A DNA stretch of 64,000 nt, taken from assembly GCA_947069175.1 (NCBI GenBank), contig CAMTDV010000002.1, positions 8,845,054-8,909,053 on the forward strand, read 5' to 3'. This DNA is from Scalesia atractyloides. Lineage: Eukaryota; Streptophyta; Magnoliopsida; Asterales; Asteraceae. This document shows positions 51,446 to 62,045 of the stretch, piece by piece. Positions within the stretch are counted from its first letter, which is position 1; each line of letters begins with the position of its first letter. Below the pieces are notes generated by a model. That model made no database searches, was not told the origin of the DNA, and was given only the letters and a program-made list of their open reading frames with translations. Both the position numbers and the translations under genes were made by a program.

Positions 51446-52911
51446 TTCTAGGGGTAACACATATCTTGATAGTGGTTCTTCTTGTATGGGTTCATCTGCC
51501 TGCAAAGTTTCAGCTTGTTCTGTGGCAGTTTCATGGTTAGAAGCATTGGTATCTTCGGAGTCATTAGAAACTTCAAAAGTATCACCAGACTGAACAGGGT
51601 GAGTATTACTTACCTCAGACACCAGGTTAGGAGGAACATTAGGGCCTTCAGTGGCACTGAAATTGGACTCTGGTGACTCTGTAGTTGGTACATAGGGAAC
51701 ATATTTCAACCAACTTAGTGTGTCTAAACATTCCTTCTCCCCCTGACCACGGAGTTGGGAATTGTAGTAATACTCGGTTTCAAGGAAGTCACAATTCATT
51801 GTGGTGAACATATGACGTGTCTTTGGGTTATAACATCTGTATCCTTTTTGATTTATTCCATACCCAACAAAGACACATTTTTCAGCACAAGGGTCAAGTT
51901 TGGTTCGATTTGATTTAGGTATGTGAACAAAGACGGTACATCCAAAGATTCGTGGTTGAAGAGTAAGGACCGAGTGTAGTTTGGAAAATTCTGAAAGGGT
52001 TTGTAATGGAGTGTTAAGTTTGAGGGTATTTGTTGGAAGTCGGTTGAGAAGATAGGTAGCGGTAGCAAGGGCTTCAGGCCAAAAATATTTTGGAACTTGG
52101 GATTCAATTAGGAGGGCTCGTGTCATTTCCAGCAAAATGCGATTCTTTCTTTCGACGACACCGTTTTGTTCTGGGGTGTTTGAGCATGTAGTTTGGTGAA
52201 TTATTCCCTTGTTTTGGAAAAAAAATTTTAAAGGGGTATTAACAACTCACCACCATTATCGGATCGGAAAATCTGGATGTTTGTTTGAAATTGAGTTTGG
52301 ATCATGGCGTAAAACATAGTGAATTTTTCAAAGACTTCGGATTTGTTCTTCAAAAAATAAACCCAGGTCATTCGGGTACAATCATCAACAAACATCACAA
52401 AGTAACGAAAGTTTTGCCCCCCAAGAACCGGGGCAGGACCCCATACGTCAGAATGGATTAATGAAAATGGCAAAGCAACCTTAGTGTTATTGGGTTTAAA
52501 AGTTTTTCTGTGGCTCTTTGCTAAAACGCATGTTTCACAATGTGACATAGCATTAACTGGGAATAGTTTTGGAAATAAAATATGCAAATAACTTGTAGAA
52601 GGATGACCTAATCTTCGGTGCCATAGCCAAGCTTCTCGTTCCGATGTCCCATGAGCCAACATCACAGTACCACTTTGAGTCACCTCGTCCACATAATACA
52701 ACCCTTGATTTTCAGTGCAACGCCCAATGATCACTCCCGTCCTGATATCCTGTAAAATACAAAATGTAGGGTGCATTAGGACGGTACAGTTGAGTTCTTT
52801 TGTGACATGGCTAATGGAAAGCAACTTTTGTGACAACGAGGGAACATAAAGACAATTAGAGATTTTTATGGTGGGTGAAATCTCAATAGTCCCTCCCGAT
52901 TTTACATCCAT
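51377..52911 (-). pseudogene. copia protease end and integrase
   Basis: 52911-52228: CLYVPSLSQKLLSISHVTKE (post-protease), WLWHRRLGHPSTSYL and CETCVLAKSHRKTF (zinc finger), then HSDVWGPAP and FRSDNGGE (first two catalytic Asp). A frameshift occurs in the A/T run at about 52220. 52135-51377 continues with EMTRALLIESQVPKYFWPEA and FGCTVFVHIPKSNRTKLDP, the integrase C-terminal region, then a variable linker. A further frameshift near 51447 precedes RT. Confidence 0.92.
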
Positions 52912-55004
52912 TATCCCCCCATTCGCCGTTTGAATATGTGTTTTTCTGGTTTGGTTGTTGAAATAATATCCGATAACTCATAAGTCATTGTGTCGGTCGC
53001 GCCACAATCAAAGATCCATAGTTTTTGTTTTTTATGGTGTACTTGGGCCATATTAGCATTTCCACTATTTCCAGGGACTAAATGTGACACATTTATTTTG
53101 GAATTAGGGTTAAATAGAAAAGGGTTTGAGGGAGCAGCCCCAAACCCGTTACCTGTCACCGGATCTTCTCCTTTTGCGTCTGCCATCCCGCCGAAACCAT
53201 TACCTCCGGTCACTTGTTGGGCGGCGCCGGTAGAGCTACCTACGGCGGCAGCTGCTTGTCCCCGTTTGTGTCCATCGTTCCACCACTCTGGATATCCCAC
53301 GATCTTGAAGCATTGCTCTTTAGTGTGTTTCGATAGACCACAATGACTACAGTTGAGGTGAGACTTGTCGGGCTTAGACACGGTTCCAGCAAGTCTTCCT
53401 GATGAGTGTCGTTGCCCTTTAGAGGCTAACCCGGCTTCGATGGGTTCTCTTGGTTCGACGGTAACAAGCCCGGCCGCCACGCCCTGTTGCGGTGTATTAT
53501 CAGAAACTGAACCCAAAATTTTTGGTGGGCGGCTTCTTTTCGGACAGCGGCGTAGGCACCTTCCGGAGAGGGTAAGGGATCCATTCTTAAAACTTCTCGT
53601 TTTATATGGTCATATTTTTTGTCCAAAGCATTAAGAAATTGGAACAGCTTTTGTTCTGACCTTATTTTTGCGTAAGTGTTGATATCTGATGCACATGTCA
53701 TGGGATTGGGGTCGATTCGTTCGATCTCTCCCCAAATACCCTGCATCACTATCCAGAATTCTTCAAGTGGTACTCCGTTTTGCTTGACTTCATTGGCTTT
53801 GACATGTAGGTTAAAGGTTTGAAGCTTGTCTTTACCACTGTCACACCCCGACCCGCAGCGGAATAAGAGTCGGGGCATAATTGGGTTATCACCAAAGCTC
53901 ATGATATTTACTAAGAAGTTTCATATTTATTAAAGTCAAAGTTACATTTCCAAATATCCAAACATGTCCATACAATACAAAGAAAATAAACCAAACATAA
54001 CAATCCCAAACTCTAAATCATTTTATTCTTCTAGTCCAATCCTATGTGTTTCTGGCTGCAGCTGGTTCACCTGTATCATGTGTAAAAATGGGGGTTTTTG
54101 GGTCAACATAAGTTGGCGAGTGAACCTTGTTAGATAAACATTTATTATTGATTTACTTGTTAGTTTATCAATGAAAAATTGTGCATAATCATAAATGAGC
54201 AAATGTAAATAACCAAGCAGTAGCAATAGCAATCACAACTATAACATACAATAACACATGATAGCATACATTAACATACCAACATCATACGATAAATAAC
54301 ATGAATGAAACTGTGCGATCAAGGCTCAATCAAACGGAGCCGATCGTATTGCATGTACTGAAAATGAAAAATGTCTGTGCGATCAAGACTCAATCAAACA
54401 GAGCCGATCGTATGTGGGCACGCCAGGTTCACGCTCATAATGTAATGGGGAACATGCTCAACGCTCATAATGTAATGGGGAGCGGCGGCCTATGAAATTG
54501 CATGTACTGAAAATAATAAATTGCATCTAACGATAACCACACAACAGTTGAAACAAACTGAGTACACATGTTCATGATATGATGTATGCACAATGATTTA
54601 AATATAATATATATAGCAAGACACATGATACACCCCAAAACGTGATTAAAACGGGGAATTTGTAAGATTCACTCACATTGGGTGCGTTTAATTGGAGATG
54701 ATGAGATGCGCACGAGTCGGGAGAGTTGAACAACGAGAATTACTAACCTAAATAATGACGGAAAAATATAGTAAATGAGTGGATTTTATTAAGGATTTTA
54801 ATAGAATTTTTAGATATATTTTTGTGAGTTTAAGGCTATTTTCTATCTTTAAAAATATTATTTTTAAGTATTTTTAATTGATTTTTAAATTAAATTAAAT
54901 AAATAAAAATATAAAAAAATTGTTTATTTTTTGCATTGACCGTTGACCGTTGACTTGTTGACCTGTTGACCGGTTCGGTCAGTGTGCATGTATGCGCTGG
55001 GTGA

Positions 55005-55070
55005 GACTCGAATCCGAGACCTCCCGTACGCGTGCACGCAGCTCTACCAACTGAGCTACGTGTCTAACCC
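55005..55070 (-). other. tRNA-like module 4 in solo LTR
   Basis: GGGTTAGACACG then TAGCTCAGTTGGTAGAGC, a textbook tRNA D arm/A-box, inside a 10-pair hairpin (55035-55044 with 55053-55062). B-box-like GGATTCGAGTC follows at 55015-55005. Confidence 0.7.
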
Positions 55071-55173
55071 GAAATAATCTTGTTTTTAATTATATTTATA
55101 TACTAATTCGATTTATTCAAAATTCATTTGTTTTTAAAAAGATTTTAAATCAACGAACCGGTGCTGTTAACCA

Positions 55174-55240
55174 GACTCGAACGCGTGACGTGCGACTTAG
55201 TGTTGCACACAGTCCACCGCTGGACTGTGTATCTAACCTG
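55174..55240 (-). other. tRNA-like module 3 position in solo LTR
   Basis: CAGGTTAGATACACAG lead, 10-bp perfect hairpin ACACAGTCCA/TGGACTGTGT (55207-55216 with 55221-55230), then CGTTCGAGTC. Confidence 0.6.
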
Positions 55241-55341
55241 GTTAATATCTCGGTTTTTATTATACTTAACAACTAACGGGGTTAACCCGGTTCAGCTTTA
55301 ATCAAAAAGGCATTTTATTACATGGGGGTTGCGTGTATCAG

Positions 55342-55407
55342 GGATCGAACTCGTGACATGCGCGTATTATTTGCACACAGTCCACCGCTGGATTGTGTGT
55401 CTAACCC
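55342..55407 (-). other. tRNA-like module 2 position in solo LTR
   Basis: GGGTTAGACACACAA lead, 11-pair hairpin (55374-55384 with 55389-55399, one non-Watson-Crick pair), then GAGTTCGATCCC. Confidence 0.6.
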
Positions 55408-56250
55408 GTTTAAAATACCAATTTTAATTATACTTATAACTTAATTATCTTCGTCTTCTTCACTCAAATTACAGTCGACGGTGTTACTAATCCGTTTTCT
55501 TGTTTTTACGATTAACAATCATTCTTAAGGCTAAAATGGAATGGCAGAGACGGTGTTGGAAGTAACATACCATAGGAATGATTTATCACAGAATTTCCGG
55601 CAATGCGTCGGCTCTGTTTTTGTGCACCTCAACTGATCAAAACAATTAACCGTCTTGATTAGCCAATCGTGGAATTGAAGTGATAAACAAACGTTAAAAG
55701 TGTGTTTGAAGGTCCTTACCGTTTCACAGGCGAAGATAACGATTTCCAGAAATTTTCCGGCGAACTGGAATTATCTGATAACGGTGTCTGAATTCGATTT
55801 CAATTGCAAGGTTTAAGTTAGAAATAGCTTAACAATTGTTAGACTACGACGGTATTGAAAGAATTACCGTTTTGATGATGAATACGGTTTTCCGGCGAAC
55901 TTGCAGGAACTTCCGGCGAGTTGATTTAAGCGTTCTGATGGACTGAAAGTATGACGAAAGTGAAATGGAAGGTTTGTATGGTGTTTCTGAGTCGCGAGAG
56001 GGTCTTGATTGAAGTAATTCAGTCTTTGATTATTTTCGGTTATAAAAACCGATGATGATCAAAATTGAAGTTCATTAAAATCTGAATTGATTAAAAATCG
56101 TCGGTGCATCGGTTATAAACCTGAATGTGCGATTAATCAAACGATTAGACGGTTGAATTGCCGATTTCGGTTTCTCAGTTGGCGCAACCGGTTTAACTAG
56201 ATTTGTGTATAAGAGTTATTTGTTTCCCTAAGTTGACAGAAAACAAACAA

Positions 56251-56331
56251 GTGGCTGAGTGGTTATGCGGGTGAGTGTTAAGTCTTTGAAGTTATAATCC
56301 GGCTGACCCGGGTTCGAGTCCCGGCAGCAAC
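56251..56331 (+). other. tRNA-Ser/Leu-like module 1 in solo LTR (antisense to LTR)
   Basis: GTGGCTGAGTGGTTA resembles the A-box of class II tRNAs. A variable middle follows, then a perfect T arm (stem CCGGG/CCCGG, loop TTCGAGT, 56308-56324) and CAGCAAC. The acceptor stem cannot be completed on the 5' side, so it is not a functional tRNA gene as read. Confidence 0.6.
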
Positions 56332-56973
56332 ATTTCATTTTTATTTATTTTGTTTTCACTTTTTATCAAATATAATTTTTATAGTTTAGTTTGTTTATTA
56401 ATTATGTATCATTAAAATCAAAATAATCATAAATATACAACGCGACATTTATAACTTGATATTCGATTACAAAACGGAGCGGGTTTTGGAAACCCGTTTT
56501 TGACAAATGTTACAACCACTGCTATACGTTATAACCAGGGCATCCCACAGCGATTTTGCTGTCGGAAACTCGGTTAGATTGCTGGCGAGAGTTGGTTCAA
56601 TGTTTTGTATGAGCCATGAGAAGACGACTCGGTCGTCTTGTTCCCATTGTTCATACTCTTCACTAGTTTGGTTTGGTGGATTGGTTGATAAATGACCCAA
56701 AAGGGCTTTCGATTTACCACCTATGGCGACCCGAATCATTAGAGTCCATAAGGCGTAATTCTGATTGTCGAGTTTGAGGCTGATCTTGAGGCTGTCGGAA
56801 AGATTTTGTTTTGTTTTTTGGTTTTGGGTATTGAGGCCATTTCTCAACAGGTTGGCTATTTGGATTGAGAGGTCGTTTGTTTAGCTACCGTATTCAGACA
56901 TGGCAGCTCTCCAACAATAGACCCGGAGACAAAGGTAGATGATGATAAGCAGGTCGGTTTAGAACCGTATAAG

Positions 56974-56986
56974 CTGCTCTGATACC
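56974..56986 (-). other. Primer-binding site of copia element (initiator Met tRNA)
   Basis: On the coding strand TGGTATCAGAGCA directly follows the 5' LTR, matching the usual plant copia PBS for tRNA-iMet. Confidence 0.92.
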
Positions 56987-56987
56987 A

Positions 56988-57228
56988 TGTTACAAAGGAT
57001 TCAAAGTAGAATTGTTGTATTATATTTTTCTGTGTTAATTACAAGGAAAAAGTGCATACAATTTATAGCTAAAGAAAAAACAATCTAAACATAGAAAATG
57101 AGTTGTTTACGGGCTGGAATTAAGGCTGGTTAATGGTTGTCTTTGACCCTCTAAAATGGGAAATGATGTTTAACTGATCCCGCAAATTTCTCCCAAATTT
57201 ATTCTTTGATATCTTTTTACTTTTAACA
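56988..57228 (-). repeat. 5' LTR of copia element
   Basis: 241 bp, same termini as 49527-49767. Six single-base differences between the two were counted by eye. Confidence 0.93.
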
Positions 57229-57399
57229 TGAATAACATTTAGCCAAATTTACAATAATAAGTATCAAATGTATCAAGAATCTTAGAACCATCTGTTGCTG
57301 AAAATCAATTAACCAACAAAATAATAATGTGACCCGACTTCCATAAATATACGTGACAAAAATTACATGATTTGTATGGTTTTGGATTTGTTTTAGGGT

Positions 57400-57745
57400 C
57401 GTACTGTTACCAACACTGCTTCACCTACTTGGACGACATTGCTTCACCTACTTGGACGACCCTAATAGTGCACGTATTGGTTAATATGAGGCGTATTGAT
57501 TTCAATTTCCAATAACAGACAACATCGTACACACGTTCAATCGGTCAACCTATATGCCACGTATGGGTATATATGTGGCGTATAGCAGTCAGACATGTGA
57601 CTTGTTGGGCCCACACCATACGCCACGTATAGACCTATACTTGGTGTATTATAGGTTGATCGATTGACAAGTTTGTATGATATTGTCTGTCACTGGATAT
57701 TGAAAATGTTAACCTTATACGCCCCGTATTGCCAGTATGAGACGT
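57400..57745. mobile_element. Foldback (palindromic) MITE-like element
   Basis: 57517-57560 (cagacaacatcgtacacacg... caatcggtcaacctata) pairs with 57645-57705 (tataggttgatcgattgac... gatattgtctg). Weaker pairing extends outward to the ggcgtat/atacgcc stretches. A 21-bp direct repeat (tgcttcacctacttggacgac) lies at 57418-57460. Ends and target duplication are not resolved. Confidence 0.5.
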
Positions 57746-57769
57746 TATAACGTTGAAAATTTACCTTAA

Positions 57770-57801
57770 CTAGATGTAACACCCGCCGCGTTGCGGCCGG
57801 G
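57770..57801 (-). mobile_element. Helitron-like 3' terminus
   Basis: On the minus strand a GC-rich hairpin (57782-57801, CCGCAACGCGG core) precedes CTAG (57773-57770) followed by T, matching a Helitron 3' end. The element would extend to higher coordinates; no TC...TATAATAAA start found. The CDPK fragment lies within that range. Confidence 0.45.
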
Positions 57802-58439
57802 TTCACATTCACATATCATAGAAGCTAAAAGATTGTTCGGTATTCGTTTGATTCGTTATGGAATCAACACTCGCCAAAGTAACCAAAAGAGAAAACACCG
57901 AGTCTAAGAGTTGTATGAATATGAATAGATATGAATTGCATTTACAAAAGGAGGTAATATAATGATATGTTAGCATAAACCGACCGGCTTGTTTGGCTCA
58001 GATTTGCCAACTAATATAGTGTGGTTCAGATCTGTCTATTAGACCACCATGGATACATCAGAGGTTGCAAATGGAGAAACTCGCACTTTCCGTCCTCCGA
58101 TCCTGCCACGCCAATAGCCGATTGCGACTTAACTCATCATAGCCTCTTGCAGCTGGATGTGTATCAGCTCCGAACACCTACACGTAGACATAAGTGAAAC
58201 AGAGTAGAAAGAAGCCAGGCAAATACCAAATAGACACACCTGTAATGATGAAATCAAGATTTAGGCAAATTATAAATTTTTCGTAGTCACTTGAGACATT
58301 TCCTTAAAAAAGAGCTACGCGAAAATGATATAACAGATCGTTCCATCAACCAAGGTTGTTTTTTGAAATGGTAATTCAATCGGACCTAACAAAAAAACAA
58401 AATGTATGAAAATAAACACTCATGAATAAGTTGCGATTA

Positions 58440-58720
58440 CCATTCAAAACCTGCTGAAATATTCCTTGTTCCGTTTCTGACTCGGATCACAAGTCAAAAA
58501 CGAAAAAGTAAATGAAACCTTAAGATCGTATCATCATAAGAAAAAAACTATTAAAAAATAAAGCAGATAATCATACCGAGAATGGTGGGAACCCACATAG
58601 CAAAATACATCTTATGACACCACCACTCCAAATATCACATTCTTGGCTATAGAATTTCTTCAGGACCTCTGGGGCCACGTAATAAGGGCTTCCAACACAT
58701 CAGTGAACATCTCACCTGTA
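58440..58720 (-). pseudogene. Calcium-dependent protein kinase (CDPK) fragment, two exons
   Basis: Block 1 (about 58716-58570) reads VGSPYYVAPEVLKKFYSQECDIWSGG and ILLCGFPPFS: kinase activation-loop end with the APE motif and subdomain IX (normally DxWSxGV). Block 2 (about 58496-58440) reads ESETEQGIFQQVLNG, the exon that follows in plant CDPK genes. A one-base loss just before VGSP breaks the frame. The ATP-binding lobe, the rest of the C-lobe and the EF hands are missing. Other spliced pieces may exist to 60340 but were not recognised. Confidence 0.7.
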
Positions 58721-60395
58721 ATAAGCACTCCCAAATATCACTGATTTACATGTGAAAACAGAAAAATTTACATATCAGAGGAAAGAGGAAAGTTCTGTAC
58801 CATAAAGTACAATTAGGCTTGATAAAAGTACAATTAGGCTTGATAAAATCACCTATAATGAGTAAAATTCTGATGCAAAAACAAATGTCAAAACATTTAA
58901 TGAGTAATATTCCAATTTGGTAACTTACACAGCCTAAAGTTTAAACATCATAAGATTAGAGCTACTTTGACGGATCTACCAAATTTTTTTGTCATATGTA
59001 GTCTTGCAGTAAGTTTTCACAACCCTCACACGCATAGCTAGCGATTACTTGGTCATTATCAGTCCATACGTCAATTGCGCGTGTGAGCTCTTCCTTTTGA
59101 TAAGTGTAACTTCTTTGTCTAACAATGCACTTAACCATTAACCACCTTGGAAAGTTCATCAGTTTTACACCAAGTGGTGATGAAAAACTTAAAAGTACCA
59201 AGAATCAGAATATGCACCTCATTCAAACATTTCATCAAACACCTCCCGTCTAGCCGTGTAGGTTCAAGTTTGCTAATATATTTTTGATTTGCATAAAGAA
59301 ACTTCTTTTTTCGGAAAACAATAAACTTTTTATGAGAAACTTTATAACATTGGCTGCATCGCACAACGAACATTATAATTAACCAAAAAACAACCAATAG
59401 CTCAGAAATAACCTTATAGAACCTTTCATCAATCTACTAATCACACATGTTATTAAATGTTTAAGATTTACAAATGATACTTAGATTCACATGGGGCTAT
59501 ATCTCTCATTCTAACAAATGTCTACCTAAAAGAGTGAAAGCATAACAACTTAAGCTTCTGCTTGGATTCAGACTTGAAGTTAAGGAACCAGCTTGGTAGG
59601 TCTCATTTATCCTTAGTGAGCTCGGGTTGGCTTGTTTGTTCTTAATAAGTCATAAACACAGATTTACTAAGAGTTTGTTTTTACACTATATTTAGCTATG
59701 AAGTATTTAAGTGATTAATCACTAATCCAACTTAACATCTATTCTTAGAATTGATTATAATCTTTTTTACCTATGAAGTATTTAACTGATTAATCACCAA
59801 TCCAACTTAACATTTTATAGATACATCAAGGGAACATAATGTCCCAGCTTGTTTGTTCTTAATAAGCATGACTTTTAACGAACAACTGGTGTATGCATTA
59901 GAACTGTAAGTGAAGTAAATAAATTGGAAAAACAGAGCCTTAATTTCATGCAAGAAATCCAATTGAGGTCTAAAAACTAACTCCCTAAATCAATCTAAAG
60001 TGATTGGCGTTTGATCAGTAACCTAACAATAACCAAAGTTCATGATTCCCCTAAAAGTAAAACCAATTTAGGTTTACAATTTTACTGAAACGTTAATCAA
60101 AAAACATGTATTGGACAACATCGAAGAACACAGGTCGACAAAACATACCCTAACCTAGTTCGTACGATAAAAACTAATCTCGTTTGGAATCGTCTGATTC
60201 AAGCAACGATGATCAGCGTCGTCGTAGATGAAGATGAAAGACGGTCGTCAGTGGCGGTGTACGGAAACCCAGTTTGAAGGGTAGCTCAGATGGAAGATGG
60301 AGAAAACGGTGAGAGAGACAGGGTGAGCAGATATTTTTGATGAAGGGGACGTGGACAAAACATTTATTCATTTATTTGTTATTTTGTTTATCAAA
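58721..60395. other. Noncoding; possible captured-gene intron and leader
   Basis: No confident coding blocks. A minus-strand reading at 59160-58992 (EELTRAIDVWTDNDQVIASY) is open but unrecognised. 59695-59814 holds a near-tandem repeat (ctatgaagtatttaa...ccaacttaacat, period about 77). 60190-60350 has the C/T-rich look of a plant 5' leader on the minus strand. Confidence 0.35.
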
Positions 60396-60399
60396 CTAG

Positions 60400-61067
60400 T
60401 ATTTATTTATGTTCTGCACTTTGCGGCGAGATCGTTAAACAGAACAAAACATCAACGTAAAAACTTTTACGTTTCAACCACACACGTGTTGTAGTATATT
60501 AACTCGCAAAAAACTGAAACATAAAACGTAGAAAAGAATAACTAAGTCAACATAGGACTCGGGCATTGCAACAGTGCTGTTAAACTGGTAAACAATTAGT
60601 GTAAAAATGTTGAACCACACATGCGCGTTGCACATATTAACTCACAAAATTTATATCCAAACGTAAAACGACAAAATGTTGGGGTAAATAATAGAAAATG
60701 ATTTTTGATAAAGTTGTAAAAAAAGAAAATTGTAAGACGTAAAAAGTGTAACAAAATTGAATAGTAATCTCTCGTCACCAAAAATTGGTATATAATATAT
60801 GTTTAATATTTATTATATCATTATTTTAGGAGGGGTATGACATTTATTCTTACTCTACTTACGAGACAGGGTGCATGTTAAGCATGAGGAGGAAAAAAGT
60901 AAAAATAGTAAATTCATATTCAAATAAAATAACCAAAGAAACGCAATGTTAAACCATATTCAGATGGGCCATATCTGTTGCGAGTTAAATGCATGTCAGG
61001 TCAACAAACGGTTACGTGCTCCTAAATCCTACCCCACGGTTAGAAAAAGATTCGCTTCCGGGTCAAC
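60400..61067. other. Noncoding
   Basis: Sequence with acgtaaa/ttaactcgcaaa units similar to the Helitron-associated stretch at 18700-19150, inverted. No gene supported. Confidence 0.35.
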
Positions 61068-61070
61068 TTA

Positions 61071-61382
61071 GGGTTTGTTTGTTTACCTTTTAATAGTGCT
61101 CATAATAGTTCAGACCTTTTACTGGTTCAACACTTAATGATTCAGACTGTTTGTTTTATGAGCAGATGTTTGAATGGTTCATACATTTATCTCTGAATTG
61201 TTAACTATTATAGTGAGTGAATGATTAAGACCTTTGATCTGAATTGGTCAGACGTTTGCCTCTGAACGATTAAGCATTTTACTGGTTCTTAATGGTTTAG
61301 ATCTCTTATTGGTTCATCACTTAATGATTCAGATCTCTTATTGGTTCACTACTTAACCATTCAGAAGTTGCCAAACAGCCTC
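61071..61382. mobile_element. Tourist-like (PIF/Harbinger) MITE, TSD TTA
   Basis: 312 bp, GGGTTTGTTTGTTTACC... to ...GCCAAACAGCCTC with TTA on both sides (61068-61070 and 61383-61385). The interior is made of repeated '(c)ttattggttcatcacttaatgattcaga' units, a pattern common in dicot MITEs. Confidence 0.8.
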
Positions 61383-61385
61383 TTA

Positions 61386-62045
61386 GGCTTTGATGCTCCT
61401 ACATCAACCGTTGTGCTACTCTGATCAACTCTAATAACTACACGCCCAGATTCATGGGTTTACCAGCGATATGGAACACACAATTGCCACCAACACCGAA
61501 ATCGCTACAAACTGGAACATCCGATCGCTGACCACCCAATCAAACCACATCATTCAATCAGGTTTATTAACAACCCATAACGCTGTGCTTACTTTTTTTT
61601 TAAGAAAGACGGTGTCGCCACACGGTCATTGGCACCATTGTGAATCATATCATATGCATATAATGCTCGTTGAAGTGAAATCAAAAGTTTGAACATTTTC
61701 CAAAATATGAAAATTTCAAATACATTTGCAAACTTTATATTAACACGCTTTTTAAACAGCTGATTTAATACACTAGTGTAATCACGAATTTTTAAAAAAC
61801 TAAATATAAAGTTCTAAAAAATATAAGCAAAAGTTGAAATAGTTAAACTGATGCATTAGAAGTAACTTTGATAATTAAACTTTAGTCTTGACAAAAATGT
61901 TTCCATGACATCAAAACCAATAATCAAACAAGTTCAAAATAACATTAATCATCAAAACATTTCTCAAGAGTCTAAAAGAAACAAAACAAACTTTAGTCCA
62001 AAAAAGACCTAACATAATATCAATAAATAACAAAACATATATATC
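61386..62045. other. Downstream flank of RPL5
   Basis: 61440-61690 has an open plus frame without recognised family. 61700-62045 is AT-rich and probably includes the RPL5 3' untranslated region. Confidence 0.4.

Larger units (their letters stand above)
53839..56514 (-). repeat. Solo LTR of Ty3/gypsy element (2,676 bp), TSD accac
   Basis: On the minus strand it starts TGTAACATTTG and ends GGGTGTGACA. It is flanked by accac on both sides (53834-53838 and 56515-56519). No pol sequence is present, so it formed by recombination between two LTRs after insertion. Same family as 4521-6809, with the same four tRNA-like modules. Internal duplications: gcgatcaagrctcaatcaaa (54316 and 54375) and cgctcataatgtaatgggga (54432 and 54461). 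Confidence 0.93.
52911..56847 (-). pseudogene. copia gag, interrupted by a solo gypsy LTR
   Basis: The start at 56847 reads MRNGLNTQNQ and SLKISLKLDNQNYALWTLMI, the UBN2/retrotran_gag head, up to the insertion at 56519. Beyond it gag resumes at 53833: LKANEV-like helix, EEFWIVMQGIWGEIERIDP and LFQFLNALDKKYDHIKREVL. A 1-bp shift at about 53515 leads to the zinc knuckle CSHCGLSKHTKEQC (53345) and FDCGATDTMTY, the protease active-site region (normally D(S/T)GA, here DCGA), followed by another shift at about 52930. Confidence 0.9.
49527..57228 (-). mobile_element. Ty1/copia element, full length, with nested solo LTR; TSD tgaat
   Basis: Identical 241-bp LTRs in length at both ends, TG...CA termini, 5-bp duplication tgaat (49522-49526 and 57229-57233), initiator-Met PBS and GA-rich PPT in the expected places. 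Without the 2,676-bp insertion plus its duplicated 5 bp the element is about 5.0 kb. The LTRs differ at 6 positions by my count (about 2.5%), so the insertion is young relative to most of the window. gag-pol has about six frameshifts. Confidence 0.95.

Noticed and set aside
56251..56331. Functional tRNA-Ser or tRNA-Leu gene
   Set aside because: T arm is good but the acceptor stem does not pair and the anticodon arm cannot be drawn.
60396..60430. Another Helitron 3' end (CTAGT with GC-rich stretch)
   Set aside because: The hairpin is weak and far from CTAG (about 20 bp); not reported as a feature.
61471..61692. Plus-strand open frame as a PPR-like gene start
   Set aside because: Resemblance is too weak, with no repeat motif and an early end.
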